A stretch of 64,000 nt of DNA, from NCBI GenBank assembly GCA_947652605.1, contig OX393583.1:13309222-13373221 (forward strand), given 5' to 3'. The notes below the pieces were generated by a model. It made no database searches. It saw nothing but the letters and a program-made list of their open reading frames with translations, and was not told the DNA's origin. The position numbers and the translations under genes were made by a program. Position 1 is the stretch's first letter; each line of letters starts with the position of its first letter. Below are positions 1 to 11,275 of the stretch, one piece after another. Source of the DNA: Elmis aenea. Lineage: Eukaryota > Arthropoda > Insecta > Coleoptera > Elmidae.

Positions 1-965
1 TGTCATATCTCCGTTATTGTTGTAAATATCGAAAATATTTATTAAGATTATTTTTAGATATTTTTATGTTTAATTTATTTATACTAAAAAAAAAAAATTT
101 ACGCTCGCTGTTAAAAAGTTATGACACCTTTTTTTAAATGGGAGCGATAGTTAGCTATGACATATTTAAATTCCTTATTTTTTTCTCATTCCAAATATAT
201 AAGGGTCGATGTATTTATTTTTAATAATACGCAAGTTATGAAGGTTTTTTAGGTTTTTTTTCTAAGAAAATCATAGTAGGCTATGAAAACAAAAACCAAA
301 CAAGGTGTAAAACCTTACAAAACTCATGTGGTACAAGTTATCAGCACATCAGCAGTAATGTAGGATATTGTTGTTTATCTTATGTTAAAAAAATTTCGTA
401 TTTATCTCAATAACAAATTAAAAAACCTTGGTAACTTGTACCACATGAGTTTTATAAGGTTTTACACTTTGTTTATTTTTTGTTTTCACAGCCTACTATG
501 ATTTTCTTTAAAAAAAAAACTAAAAAACCTTCATAACTTGCGTATTGTTCAAAATAAATACATCAACCCTTATATATTTGAAATGAGAAAAAAATGAGGA
601 ATTTAAATAGGTCATAGCCAACTATCGTTTCTATTTAAAAAAAGGTAAGTTTGTGTCATAACTTTTTAACGGCGAGCGTAAAATATTTTTTTTTAGTATA
701 ATCAAATTAAACATAAAAATATCCAAAAATAATTTTTATAAATTTTTTTGATATTTACAACAATAACGGAGATATGACACATTATTATTATGATAAAAAA
801 AACACTTTTTATTCAATAACTCAAAAACTGTAAATGATCGAATATTTTTGAAAACGGTTCCGAATTTGTCTCAAAAAACTGCACATTTTTGGTGATTTAA
901 CCGTTTCTCTATCTTAAATATTAACCGAGATACCCATGCAATCCCATCGAATTTGGACCACCCTG
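1..965. mobile_element. F1 palindromic MITE, left end cut by window edge
   Basis: Non-autonomous DNA element whose two arms are inverted copies of each other. The left arm is cut by the window start; the right arm ends GACCACCCTG at 965 followed by TA. The arms carry the same blocks in reverse order (for example TGTCATATCTCCGTTATTG at 1-19, reversed near 757-778). Other F1 copies lie at 8879-10114, 27982-28399, 40974-41612 and 63293-63688. TA flanks and CAGGGTGG termini fit a Tc1/mariner-type MITE. No coding capacity. Confidence 0.85.
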
Positions 966-1555
966 TACAATAGTTTATGGTTTTGACAATCACCGCAACA
1001 AAATTACCTTTAAATATCAATAAATTAAAAGTATGTGTAAATTATTAATAGAACTTTATTTATTATTGAGTTATTAGAACAAAATATGAACGTAAATTCC
1101 GGTTATTTGAAGTTATTCGTGTTGATAATCGACGAATACTGTTTGTAGTAATATTCATGAAAAAATTCTATCTTGTGGAAGCGACCAGCAAAAAAATTAA
1201 AAAGTAGAGCCAAAAATGACGTAAAGAGTTGATTGATTTTTTTGCTAATGTACCTCACCATGAAGTTGGAGGTACATTTTTTTTTAAATTATTCCATATT
1301 ACAGACCAGCAAAAAAAAGATAAAATGTGTAAAGCAAAAATTAGAAAAAAACAAACAATGATGACATAGAAAGTTTTTGCTTTTTTAGCAAGTGTAGGTA
1401 CCTCACTGTGAAGTTTGAGATACAATTTTTTTTTTTTTATTTATCTCTTGTCAGAGATCAGCAAAAAAATTAAATTGTACTGCAAAAATAAGCAAATAAT
1501 GAACGGCCGGCCTTTATCCCCACCACTTTTTTCGCATTTTGCAGTAAGGGGTCGG
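966..1555. repeat. AT-rich spacer with diverged tandem repeat
   Basis: No gene seen. From about 1183 a degenerate tandem repeat starts, with anchors GACCAGCAAAAA at 1183 and 1304 and GATCAGCAAAAA at 1456, so periods of about 121 and 152 bp. Each full unit also contains a GTACCTCAC...TGAAGTT...GTACA-like block followed by a T run. The first 200 bp are plain AT-rich sequence. Confidence 0.5.
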
Positions 1556-1773
1556 TAGGGCCGGTGCCAGGTTATTTAGCGCCCTAGGCAAAACTTATTA
1601 TAACTCCCCCTTTCACACAAATTTTCACAGAAATTAATATTTGTGACAGTACGATAATCGATAAACAATAAAATTTTATTTTTTAATAATGGTGATTACA
1701 CATTTTTGCGCCCCCCCTATGGATAGCGCCCTAGGCGACCGCCTAGTTCGCCTTAATGGTAGCGCCGGCCCTG
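1556..1773. mobile_element. Short hAT-type MITE with 8-bp TSD
   Basis: A 218-bp element with ends TAGGGCCGGTGCC and GGCGCCGGCCCTG, flanked on both sides by the exact 8-bp duplication GGGGTCGG (1548-1555 and 1774-1781). An 8-bp duplication and CAGGG-like ends are hAT hallmarks; the first base is T instead of C. The interior is AT-rich with GCGCCCTAGGC blocks near both ends and no ORF. Confidence 0.85.
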
Positions 1774-1781
1774 GGGGTCGG

Positions 1782-2252
1782 CCCGCTAATATACCGATGG
1801 CCCCGGAATATCGCTTATTGTTATAGCTAGGTGGTCCACAATTTTTTTGAAGAGCGGGTAAATTTTAATACCCTTCTCTGGTGGCTAAATGGGCAGGATC
1901 GGATTAAAGCATGGTTTTTATGGGCTGCAGTCTAGGCCCCCATCCGCGGTCAAAAAAATTAAAATGAAAACTATACATATAAAATGTTAAAAAAATAAAG
2001 CTTGGTAGCTTTTAAAAAACTGTAAAAAAAAACAGATTGGGTAGGCCCCCGTCCAGTCTTAGTCCACGGCCCCCAAAGTTGACGGTCCGCTCGTCCGCCC
2101 TTGTAAAGGGGTAATAATGTAATAATACATTTTTGACAGCGTTTGCTGTGCCCAGTTGTGCCTAATGTCATATGTCATATTACGTCATCACAAAAAGGTA
2201 ATTTTAATACGAAATGCCAGATGTCGCTAATTTTTGTAAATGTAGACATACA
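1782..2252. other. No gene; GC-patchy spacer
   Basis: Contains GC-rich patches such as GGCCCCGGAATATCGC and TAGGCCCCCATCCGCGG, resembling decayed hAT-like termini. I could not pair them into a defined element. Short ORFs here have no recognisable protein. Confidence 0.3.
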
Positions 2253-2254
2253 TA

Positions 2255-2590
2255 CAGGGTTGCGCAAAAGTATGGATATAGACAAATATCTAGAATACTA
2301 TTGCAGATTTAACAATGAAATTTTATATCTGAGCGTTATGGTATTTTTCGGATTCGATGAAAATATTATGGTTGCAATACGACTTCCGGTTCAAACGGAA
2401 ACGGAGTCAAACTTTGAAATTTTAAATAGAACACCCTGAATATTATTAAATTTTTAGATTCCCCTTAAAATTTACTTTAAAAAATGGTAAAAGGTTATAT
2501 GGGTCTAAAGCGTTTTCGCAAAATTTACATTTTTATGAAATTTTTTTTTAACATGCAAGTCATTTAAAAAGGTAGTAGATTTTGGCAACG
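2255..2590. mobile_element. F2 palindromic MITE, solitary left arm
   Basis: Starts TA|CAGGGTTGCGCAAAAG and follows the left arm of the complete F2 copy at 21820-23116: the TTCCGG module near 2384, then TTTTAAATAGAACACCCTG near 2420-2438. It stops at about 2590 with no right arm. A small ORF across it is an arm artefact. Confidence 0.75.
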
Positions 2591-3396
2591 TCTTTTTTTA
2601 CGTAGGGTAGAGAGCTGGTCTACCGCTACAACCTTCCTCCTTTTTTCGGGCTTAGGACCGTCAAGGGCAGTTTTGGAGCTACTCAATTCACCCCTCCACT
2701 GTCCCAAGCGGAGTTATTCAAGTATTTAAACAAAAAAAAATTAAAAATAAGTTTACTGCTATTGGCATTGCGTTTCTTGCTATTAAAACCAATATTGCAG
2801 CATATCAGGTATTTTCTTTTGTTAAAATCATTGTTAGCAAACATTTTTGTAATTACCGTAAAATCATTAACTACCAATAATCTTAAAACTGTTTAATGTT
2901 TGCTTGTGTTTGAAACAGACGTAATTTTTCAGTCATTGCTGAAACCAAACAACAGTGCTTATAACTTTGGGGGTTATTAAAATATGCAACAGTGCAACAT
3001 TTAGTAGATTGAGTTAAATCTAAGATTTTGAGATCTCAAGGTGGTGCATGTAAGAAATGATAAAATCAACAGGTTCGACGTTTGTTTAGGAAAAAGTTGC
3101 ATTAGGTAAGTATTCCAAGTTTCTTATTCTTCATTAAAAACAAAAAAACTTCGAGGGCACTAAAAATTAATTTTTGGTTTTATAATACGGATAGCAATTC
3201 AATTTGTTTTCATAATATTTTGCTGCATATCTGCTATTTTCAATTTAATCAGTTTTGCATATCCTATAATGGGGGTCATACACGTTGCGGTATACCTGTC
3301 AGGTTTGCCTGCTTGCAGGTATACCGGAGCGTGTGTGCCAACACAACTGCACAGCAATGTTACCTGTTCAGGCGACCGGAGAAGAATCGAAATTCG
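2591..3396. other. No gene seen
   Basis: AT-rich sequence with one GC-richer patch (about 3265-3400, TATACCTGTCAGGTTTGCC and nearby). This patch flanks the hAT MITE at 3405 and resumes after it at 4417, so it is probably part of an older disrupted repeat. No recognised protein or RNA. Confidence 0.3.
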
Positions 3397-3404
3397 ATTC
3401 TTAC

Positions 3405-4408
3405 CAGGGTTGAGCAGATTTAAATCAATTGATTTAAATCACGATTTAAATCATGATTTAAATCAAGTGATTTTTTTAAAAAAATAATTGATTTAAATCA
3501 AGTGTATTTTTTTTTAAATTATCAATTTAAATCACAGATTATATGAGTACAATATAATATTAATTTATAATAAAATAAAATTGTATTACTATTAGTAATT
3601 AAATACACGAAATGGTGAATAAACCATATCAATTTGCTCTTGTAAAGTAATATTCATTGTGGAAATGCAATAATTCAAAATATAAATGACAAGTTTTTGA
3701 AGTTAGCGTAGTGAACAGTCAGTTTTTTCAATTTCCACGGCACTCTACTGCTTCCATAACGATTTGAAAAAAAATGTCGAATATCTCGAAAAGTATGAGT
3801 TTTGAGTATAGGACATACTTAACAAAATATGAAGCTCTTTTAAAGATGAATTCGATGACATAAAAAAATACAGGGGTTTGCATTTGAAAAAATCGAGTTA
3901 CGAGCTTTTGAAAATCATGGAAGTTGCCACCTATTTATAAACACCCCTGTATGTGTGATTCAAATTTTTTCATTGCATGTCCATACCAAATTACAACACT
4001 GTATTTCAAAATAACTTCAGGAGAATTTTTTAAATAAAGACTTAAAACATTGAATAATTTAGAAAATATATTTTTTTTTACAACGCTGTATAAAAACCTG
4101 TAGTATTTTATATTGATGCAAATCTAAAATTAAGGCGGTCAAAAATAATAAATAAAAAATTGGGTGTTGATTTGAAATATAAAAGTTGCTATTAGTTTCA
4201 GAAAGGTGACTCACCCTGTATATTTGAAAATATTTTTATTGTGTTGTTTAGAAAAAACTGTATAAAATAGCATTTGAATCAACTTCATATCTCAAGCCGT
4301 TTAGCCACAATCAAAAAAATCTGATTTAAATAAAAAAAATCTGATTTAAATCAAATAAATCGATTTTTTTGATTTTTTTAAAAAAAATCATGATTTTTAT
4401 CCACCCTG
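3405..4408. mobile_element. hAT-type MITE with GATTTAAATC-array ends, copy 1
   Basis: A 1004-bp element that starts CAGGGTTGAGCAGATTTAAA and ends TTTTATCCACCCTG. It is flanked by the exact 8-bp duplication ATTCTTAC (3397-3404 and 4409-4416). Both termini consist of repeated TGATTTAAATCA palindromes. The interior carries fragments of TA-type repeats (CACCCCTGTATG, GACTCACCCTGTATA). No ORF of interest. A second copy lies at 57879-59073 with its own duplication. Confidence 0.9.
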
Positions 4409-4475
4409 ATTCTTACTACCTGCGCCAGACTACAAACCGGAACGTGTGTGCCGCTCGCCTGCACAGGTCTCAGTT

Positions 4476-5330
4476 GTTCTTTTTTTTTTTTTGATGGGTT
4501 CTCTATGTTTTTTTTAAAGAAAAACAATAAACATATGATCTGATTATGGAAACTGACTCGAAGAGGTGTGTTCCAGTGAACACACTCTATAAAAAACTAA
4601 AAGAAAATTTAGAGTTTATACACTATGCACCAGGTCTAGCGGAGTTTTGCGTTTTAGTCTTCTGTAATGTTGACTGTTATCTAGTAAGTTTAATGCTAAC
4701 GCATTTGGATGTACCTCAAGGCGTTGAACGTACCTTGTACTGCACTGCACAATCACGTCTTTGTAGATGTTCTTGTTAGTTACAAACCAGGGCGCATCTA
4801 CCATGGCTCGTAGCACTTTTGCCTGAAACCTCTCGATAATGGCTATGTTGGAGTTAGATGCGGTTCCCCAGAGCTGGAGCCCGTAGGTCCATACCGGTTT
4901 AAATATGACGTTGTAAGCCAGCAGTTTATTGCGAAGGGATAGTTTCGACTGCCTCCCAAGAAGCCAGTAGTACTTACGGAATTTTGCATCAAGCTGTTTC
5001 CGCTTCTTCCAAATGTGCGTTCTCAATATCAGACCTTTATCCAGATGCATACCTAGGTATTTCACATCATTTACAGTGGGTACGATTTGATTGTTTATCA
5101 TTATTGGTGGTGATTGGCCGTGACATTTTGTAAAGACAATGTGCGCCGACTTCGTTTCATTAATTTTAATGCGCCATTTTAGTGTCCACTGTTCTATTTG
5201 ATTTATATTGTTTTGGAGTAATCTATTTGCTTCCACAGGGTCTTGACTCGTTGCTAAAATTGCAGTGTCGTCTGCGAAAGTCGAGGTAGTTACGCTTTCA
5301 TCTGTTGGAAGATCTGAAGTAATTATATAG
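4476..5330 (-). pseudogene. 5'-truncated Jockey-type LINE, reverse transcriptase C-terminal part
   Basis: Minus-strand non-LTR retrotransposon fragment. The reading enters at the RT catalytic motif region (TFADDTAILATSQDP, about 5290-5240) and continues in a 206-residue open stretch (5236-4616). Typical Jockey-clade blocks follow: WRIKINETKS, VKYLGMHLDK, YYWLLGRQSKLSLRNKLL, KPVWTYGLQLWG, VLRAMVDAPWFV. The 5' half (endonuclease and most RT fingers) is missing. A poly(A) tail is visible as the T run at about 4477-4492. No clear target duplication. Related copies lie at 35449-36608 and 54080-55719. Confidence 0.9.
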
Positions 5331-6362
5331 AGGTGCCATAACCAAAATCAGATTTTTGCTATCTATTGCGGTAACCGACATACCCCGTAAAACATTCGAA
5401 TTTAGTCCATCCTGTTCATCAACATTAAAATACCACCAATAATTCGTTCAATCTGCTATCTAAAAAAAACTGTCTGATAAAATATTTAAACTAAATTTGA
5501 ATTGAATTCGTAGTCAACTAATTTACTTATTAAAAGTTATTAAAGTTTCCCTAAGTCTATCCACGCGCTGCCTCAGAATTCGTTCCGAATTTAATTTTAG
5601 CTTTTAACCTTGGCAACCAAAAATCGTGTCAGGGGTCTTTATTTTTAATATACAGTAATTGCCTAATGGCATTACTATTAACAAGGTTTTATAGTTTAGG
5701 TAATTTCAGCGCTAAGCTTAGTCCGCTCGATTATAAGTGGCTTGATTGAATTTTAGACTTTGTTCAAATATGTCACAATGACGTTTGTCTATCGTGACAA
5801 TGCCAAATAGATTTAAAAAATCAGAATTTTATTTAAGTGATCTAATAAAAGTTTTATAATTCTGTGTGAGAAAACAGCTGTGATATTAAATATTGGATGG
5901 TGCTTGGTGTTATTGATTATTTCGTTCTGTAATCCAAGTTTAACCTCTACGAGTTTAGTTTATCAATGAACGCGCAAAAGGTTAGTACATTGATTTTTTT
6001 CTTACGCAATGCGCTATGTAAATATGAGAAATTATTATGCAAAACCGTGACGTCGGCCTATCAATACAAATTGACGATTATTTAAATAAATTCGGTCCTG
6101 TCGGCAACCTGTATGAATGCGCGAAATTAATGGTATGTGCATTTTGGGTAAGATTTTCTCATTGTTCGACGCTTCCATCTAGTGTGCAAACGGTTTACCT
6201 TGAAATTCGACGTCAACAGACGCCTGTGAATCGATTTGTTCAAATTACGCTTATGTGTATTAGAGTATTAGCAACGATTCATAATTAAAGTACCTAGTAA
6301 AAAATAAGTTAAATTAAAAGTTGCTTTATCTCTTTGTATTTATTTATTTATTTAGTCATGAG
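5331..6362. other. Low-repeat spacer with a very weak exon candidate
   Basis: No transposon recognised. At 5966-5980 ATGAACGCGCAAAAG is followed by GTTAGTAC, which would be a 5-codon first exon (MNAQK) with a good donor, but nothing else supports it. An 83-codon open stretch at 6037-6288 has no recognisable domain and unremarkable codon use. Confidence 0.2.
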
Positions 6363-7539
6363 CAGGGGACTGAGAACGGAACGAAAACGTTAAACGAAAT
6401 TAACCGAAATTTTTTTAAGAACGAAAACGAAACCGAAAACGAAATTATTATTTTTCGTTTAAGAACGAAAACGAAATAAATATTTTCCAAAACCGGTTTT
6501 AACCGGTTTTGTCGCTATTTCAATTTTATTTGTTAAACTCAAACGCGAATTTACCTTCTGTGCTGGGGAGACTCCACGAGGCAGTAAAAAATCTCACTTG
6601 AAATAAGTGAGCTTCACTTTTCTCCATATATTTACGTGAATATGTATTAACAACTTTATTGTTTATACTTGCAATTTCGTGTAACACAATTAACGGTACA
6701 GATATTCTCTATTTCTAATTTGTTTTTTAGATCATCAATATAGAATATACACTTGATTGGATATATATTATCAATGTGTATGTTTTATTTGCGTTTAGAC
6801 ATAATAATAGTAAAATTTATTCTTACTTCGAAAAGGACTAATGTAAAAAAAGATTTATTGGAAGATGTGTTGCTAGTAAGATTTAACGGAATGTGAAAAT
6901 GTATATTGTATGGTATGTACAAACTATAAAGTTAAAGTATATTTCAAGTTAATAAAAGTTTTTTTTAATATCTTTTTTATTTATAACATTTAGTAAATTA
7001 TCCACTTGAATTCATTCTTCTGTCTTTTTAAATAATTACAGCAAGATCTTATTTAATTCAAATGCATAGATTTTTAGTACTAAAACAAATTTAAAACAGC
7101 ACTTGCTATATTTTCACATTTTTAGATAAAGATCGTGTGTCTAATATAACCTAATCATGTTGTGTTTTTGCACCTTACGGGTGTTAAACTTATTAAAATG
7201 GTTAAATGTTAATGTGTTTAACGATTTGGTAAATTTAATATGGCGATGGTTCGCCAGTCTAAAATATGCTGTCCGTGAGCATCAACCCATCGTCATCGTT
7301 TATATTTTAGTTGAGACGTAAATATTGTTATCGTATTTATAGAGGGTTGTGGTGACTAGAAAAAAAATGGTTTTTTTGTTGACAAAAAAAATATTGTAAA
7401 ACCGGTTTTAACCGTTATTATTTCGGTTCACGAAAACGAAAAAAGAATTTTTTCGGTTAGAACGAAAAGAACGAAAACGATATATTTCGTTTTCGTTCCG
7501 AACAGAAACGAACGGAATTTTTTTCGTTTTTAGTCCCTG
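6363..7539. mobile_element. hAT-type MITE (AACGAAAACG-end family), copy 1
   Basis: Starts CAGGGGACTGAGAACGGAAC and ends GTTTTTAGTCCCTG, with purine-rich AACGAAAACG repeats at both ends. Internally it is nearly collinear with 38339-39486 over its whole length. Unlike that copy, its 8-bp flanks do not match (GTCATGAG and GTTAAAAC), so the insertion is older or rearranged. No coding capacity. Confidence 0.85.
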
Positions 7540-7586
7540 GTTAAAACAATAAATTTTGCTATATTATATAAAATTTGAATCGAAAA

Positions 7587-7632
7587 GTCTCGAGTCCCGG
7601 GATTTTTGTTTGCAATTCCCGGGAATCGAGAC
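7587..7632. repeat. GC-rich hairpin
   Basis: GTCTCGAGTCCCGGG and its near-complement TTCCCGGGAATCGAGAC form a 17-bp stem with two mismatches. Another AATTCCCGGG block follows at about 7665. This may be a degraded hAT-type terminus; no partner end found. Confidence 0.55.
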
Positions 7633-7688
7633 ACCAAAAAGTCCGGGAATTCCCAGGAATAAATTCCCGGGTTGTCTCGACACAGAAT

Positions 7689-8431
7689 CCCTAGTACACA
7701 CGTTAGGCCTGTCAGGCCTATCAACCGTTTCTCTATATTCCAGTCTTTTCATAAATCAGTTTTCATGTAAAGTATAACTCAAAACATTTAGAAACTTAAA
7801 AACATATTAATATTAATGTTTTAGCTTAGGTAAATAAAATACAAATGCAATTGTCCCATAATATGTGTTTAACCAAAACTAAAAACAAATATAAATAAAA
7901 GTCCCTTTTAACTGTCAAAATTAAACATTTTGTACGCAAGATGAACAAATGAAGTTGGAATGCTGTAAACAAATACAAATGTTACATTTTTTACAATAAT
8001 AATGACTTTTTCTGTTCTTGTTTTTTTTATGAAGAACCAGCGTTAGTGTCTTCAACAGGCGGCATTCTAGAAAATGTTCTTGCATGATTTCGGGTTTCGC
8101 ATGGCAAATGCATGTTTTCATCTCTTTCCATTAAGTGATCTTTCATCAACTCTAGTGACAACTGTTTTAGAAATCATCTTCTAGGTTTAATTTCGGTATG
8201 ATTTGCCGCATGAAATCACCAACGTGAGTACATACGTTAGGCCTTACAGGCCTAAGCCGCCCCCCACACGCACACTAATCAACTTACGATTTTAATTAAT
8301 ACAAAATACTGTACTTCTACCAACTTCAGGAAGGTACACTGGGAGCCAAAAAAGTTTTTTAAAATTACTACGAGTTAAAGCAAAAATTGTAATGACATAG
8401 GCCTCTCAGGCCTAACCTGTGTTCTGTAGGG
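7689..8431. mobile_element. Miniature piggyBac-like element A
   Basis: The right end is CTGTAGGG followed by TTAA (8432-8435). The left end, CCCTAGTACACACGTTAGGC, matches the reverse complement of the right end (CCCTACAGAACACAGGTTAG). Each end carries the palindrome GGCCT(N4)AGGCC, and a third internal copy lies near 8240-8258. The left TTAA has decayed. The interior keeps only the C-terminal part of a piggyBac transposase. Confidence 0.7.
7921..8121 (-). pseudogene. piggyBac transposase C-terminal cysteine-rich domain, remnant A
   Basis: A 66-codon stretch whose second half has the Cys/His spacing of the piggyBac-derived C-terminal zinc-binding domain: KNRKSHYYCKKCNICICLQH and then CSSC. 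In known piggyBac transposases this domain binds the subterminal palindromes. The DDD catalytic domain is absent. The ATG here is probably not the original start. Confidence 0.7.
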
Positions 8432-8878
8432 TTAAGGTTTTATTTAGGATTATTTGTAAAAGCAATCAAACAATGGTGTAACACTCTGCGTTTATTACAT
8501 AAAAGTATTTGATGCAGTTGAAACACAATGCACAAATTCGTACGCCAGTACTAAAACATTAAATATTTAATGTATCTGATAACAATGAAACAACAATTGA
8601 TATTACAAAGTACATGCATTGTTTGATTTTGTACTAGGTCAGTATTATTATTTCGCGACATGTGACGCCTGGTAAATAAAATACTGTGAATTTTTTGCCC
8701 CCAATATAGGAATTACACTTATCGGAAGGTCGTTGCCACCTCTCCGCTTAAATATTTATCAAACTACACAGAGTGTCTGATAATTTTGTGTATCCGAATA
8801 TTATGTAAGGTTATTCATTAAAAATTTTGCAAACGAAAAATTTTGCAACTGACGATACTGCGCGAGCTAGAACTGTAC

Positions 8879-10114
8879 AGGGTGGTCCAAATTCGATGGG
8901 ATTGCATGGGTATCTCGATTAATATTTAAGATGGAGAAACGGTTAAATTACCAAAAATGTGCAGTTTTTTGAGACAAACTCGGAACCGTTTTCAAAAATA
9001 TTCTATCATTTCCGGTTTTCGAGTTATCGAATAAAAAGTGTTTTTTTGTCATATTAATAATGTGTCATATCTCCGTTATTGTTGTAAATATCAAAAATAT
9101 TTAACAAGATTATTTTTGGATATTTTTATGTTTAATTTGATTATACTAAAAAAAATATTTTTACGCTCGCTGTTAAAAAGTTATGACACAAACTTACATT
9201 TTTTTAAATGGAAACGATAGTTGGCTATGACCTATTTAAATTCCTAATTTTTTTCTCATTTCAAATATATAAGGGTTGATGTATTTATTTTTAACAATAC
9301 GCAAGCTATGAAGGTTTTTTAGTTTTTTTTTAAAAGAAAATCATAGTAGGCTGTGAAAACAAAAAATAAACAAGGTGTAAAACCTTATAAAACTCATGTG
9401 GTACAAGATACCAAGGTTTTTTAATTTGTTATTGAGATAAATACGAAATTTTTTGAACATAAGATAAACAACAATATCCTACATTACTGCTGATGTGCTG
9501 ATACCGACTATGACTATATCGTTGTTTTCTTATTTTCAAATATTTACAATGTTTATCTCCACAACAAATTAAAAAACCTTGGTAACTTGTACCACATGAG
9601 TTTTGTAAGGTTTTACACCTTGTTTGGTTTTTGTTTTCATAGCCTACTATGATTTTCTTAGAAAAAAAACCTAAAAAACCTTCATAACTTGCGTATTATT
9701 AAAAATAAATACATTGACTCTTATATATTTGGAATGAGAAAAAAAAAGGAATTTAAATATGTCATAGCCAACTATCGCTTCCATTTAAAAAAAGGTAATT
9801 TTGTGTCATAACTTTTTAACAGCGAGCGTAAAATTTTTGTTTTTAGTATAATTAAATTAAACATAAAAATATCTAAAAATAATCTTGTTAAATATTTTCG
9901 ATATTTACAACAATAACGGAGATATGACACATTATTAATATGACAAAAAAACACTTTTTATTAGATAACTCGAAAACCGGAAATGATAGAATATTTTTGA
10001 AAACGGTTTTGAGTTTGTCTCAAAAAACTGCACATTTTTGGCAATTTGACCGTTTCTCTATCTTAAATATTAACCGAGATACCCATGCAATCCCATCGAA
10101 TTTGGACCACCCTG
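8879..10114. mobile_element. F1 palindromic MITE, complete copy
   Basis: A 1236-bp element from TA|CAGGGTGGTCC to GGACCACCCTG|TA. Arms of about 590 bp are inverted copies with few differences (GATGGGATTGCATGGGTATC and its complement at both ends), with a short centre around 9490-9540. Two 60-codon ORFs with near-identical translations, one in each arm on opposite strands, are artefacts of the palindrome. No transposase. Confidence 0.9.
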
Positions 10115-10119
10115 TACTA

Positions 10120-10503
10120 CAGGGTGGACAAATTTTGATGTTTTCATAGGGAATTTCGGTAACTATAGTATCAATAAACGGATCTCTTTTTTCGAGAAAA
10201 AGTTAATGGTGAAACTAAAATTGGTTGTCGTCTTTTGTTTTCAAGTTATCACCGATAACTCGATTTTTCGACTTTTCGTTTTATGACTATATCCAGCTTG
10301 TTTATGAAAATAAAGAAAAATAATTTTGTCGTTCTACGGCACTTTTTTGATAAGAATACAGTGGCGTAGACAATTTTTCAAAAAACAAATCGAAATTCGA
10401 GTTGTGACATAAAGTTATATTTTTTTAAATTGAACCCATGCTTGGCTGTGGCCTGTGGTATAACGAGAAAGAGGATTTTTTCCCCATTGCAATGATGTAC
10501 AGG
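10120..10503. mobile_element. Solitary CAGGGTGGACA terminus
   Basis: Three bases after the F1 element, TA|CAGGGTGGACAAATTTTGAT begins what looks like the left arm of another TA-flanked palindrome. No inverted partner found before the hAT end at 10504. Right limit arbitrary. Confidence 0.4.
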
Positions 10504-10680
10504 CAGTGGCGGATCCAGGGGGGGAGTAAATGGGGTAATTAACCCCCCCTAATACTAAGATATTTAAAAAAAATAAGTTTTACAAATATTTTATTTCCTG
10601 CGTTCCTGCTTTTTATAACAAAGTCTAAGAGTCTAGTGAAGATATAAATGAATTTATAAATTCAATGGTCACTTATTTAA

Positions 10681-11252
10681 CCTTTAACTAGTCGCGTGTA
10701 CTGTGTATACATAACTACTCGCATGGCGCCTCGGAGGCACCAATGGGGTTTTATAACAATATTTTTGACTTAAAATCTTAAAAATGTGTTAAACTGGTTT
10801 ATTCATGAAATATAAGCTAAATTTTAAAAGGAATAACAATGACTAAATAAATTATAAGATATAAAATATATATATATCTGTATATAAAACATAACTGTAA
10901 AAACATAAAATAATTTCTTTTTTATACGAATCAAACATTGGATGCAAAGCATTCACTGCACAATTTTATTGTATGCTCTGAACAAATATTTTTATGGCAT
11001 TGCGAACAAATTTGTTGCGAATGTCGATTTTTAGCCCTAGGGCATAAATGACAGCGTTCATGCCGAGTAGCACATACTTGCATTTTACGGACTGTAAAAT
11101 AGAGAAATATGAATAATACTATATAACTCGTATTCCTAAAAGTACAATTGAGGAATACATAAACAGATATTAGTGACAAAAAATAATTAAAAATGTAACA
11201 ACGATTTAAAACACGCTTGGCGCCTCTGCGGCGCCGTGCGACTGCTTAAAGG
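10681..11252. mobile_element. Miniature piggyBac-like element B with TTAA duplication
   Basis: A 572-bp element flanked by TTAA at 10677-10680 and 11253-11256. Its ends are CCTTTAACTAGTCGCG and, reverse-complemented, CCTTTAAGCAGTCGCA. Subterminal GGCGCC-centred palindromes lie at about 10733 and 11219. The interior holds only a transposase C-terminal fragment. It interrupts a hAT relic, so it is younger than that element. Confidence 0.85.
10931..11179 (-). pseudogene. piggyBac transposase C-terminal cysteine-rich domain, remnant B
   Basis: An 82-codon open stretch. Its C-terminal half, RHERCHLCPRAKNRHSQQIC followed by SQCHKNICSEH and CSEC, is the conserved RING/PHD-like Cys-His array that ends piggyBac transposases. 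The N-terminal 35 residues are hydrophobic and unlike the family, so the present start is unlikely to be native. The catalytic domain has been deleted. Confidence 0.75.
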
Positions 11253-11275
11253 TTAATTAAAATAATTGAAAACGA

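Noticed and set aside
2143..2439. 98-codon ORF with relatives at 21783-21989, 22947-23183 and 56746-57021
   Set aside because: All fall in F2 outer arms and track the repeat; no conserved protein family.
6037..6288. 83-codon ORF
   Set aside because: No recognisable domain, AT-driven codon use and no supporting splice or start context.
9038..9954. Two similar 60-residue ORFs on opposite strands (9038-9220, 9772-9954)
   Set aside because: They are the two arms of one palindrome read inward, not a gene pair.
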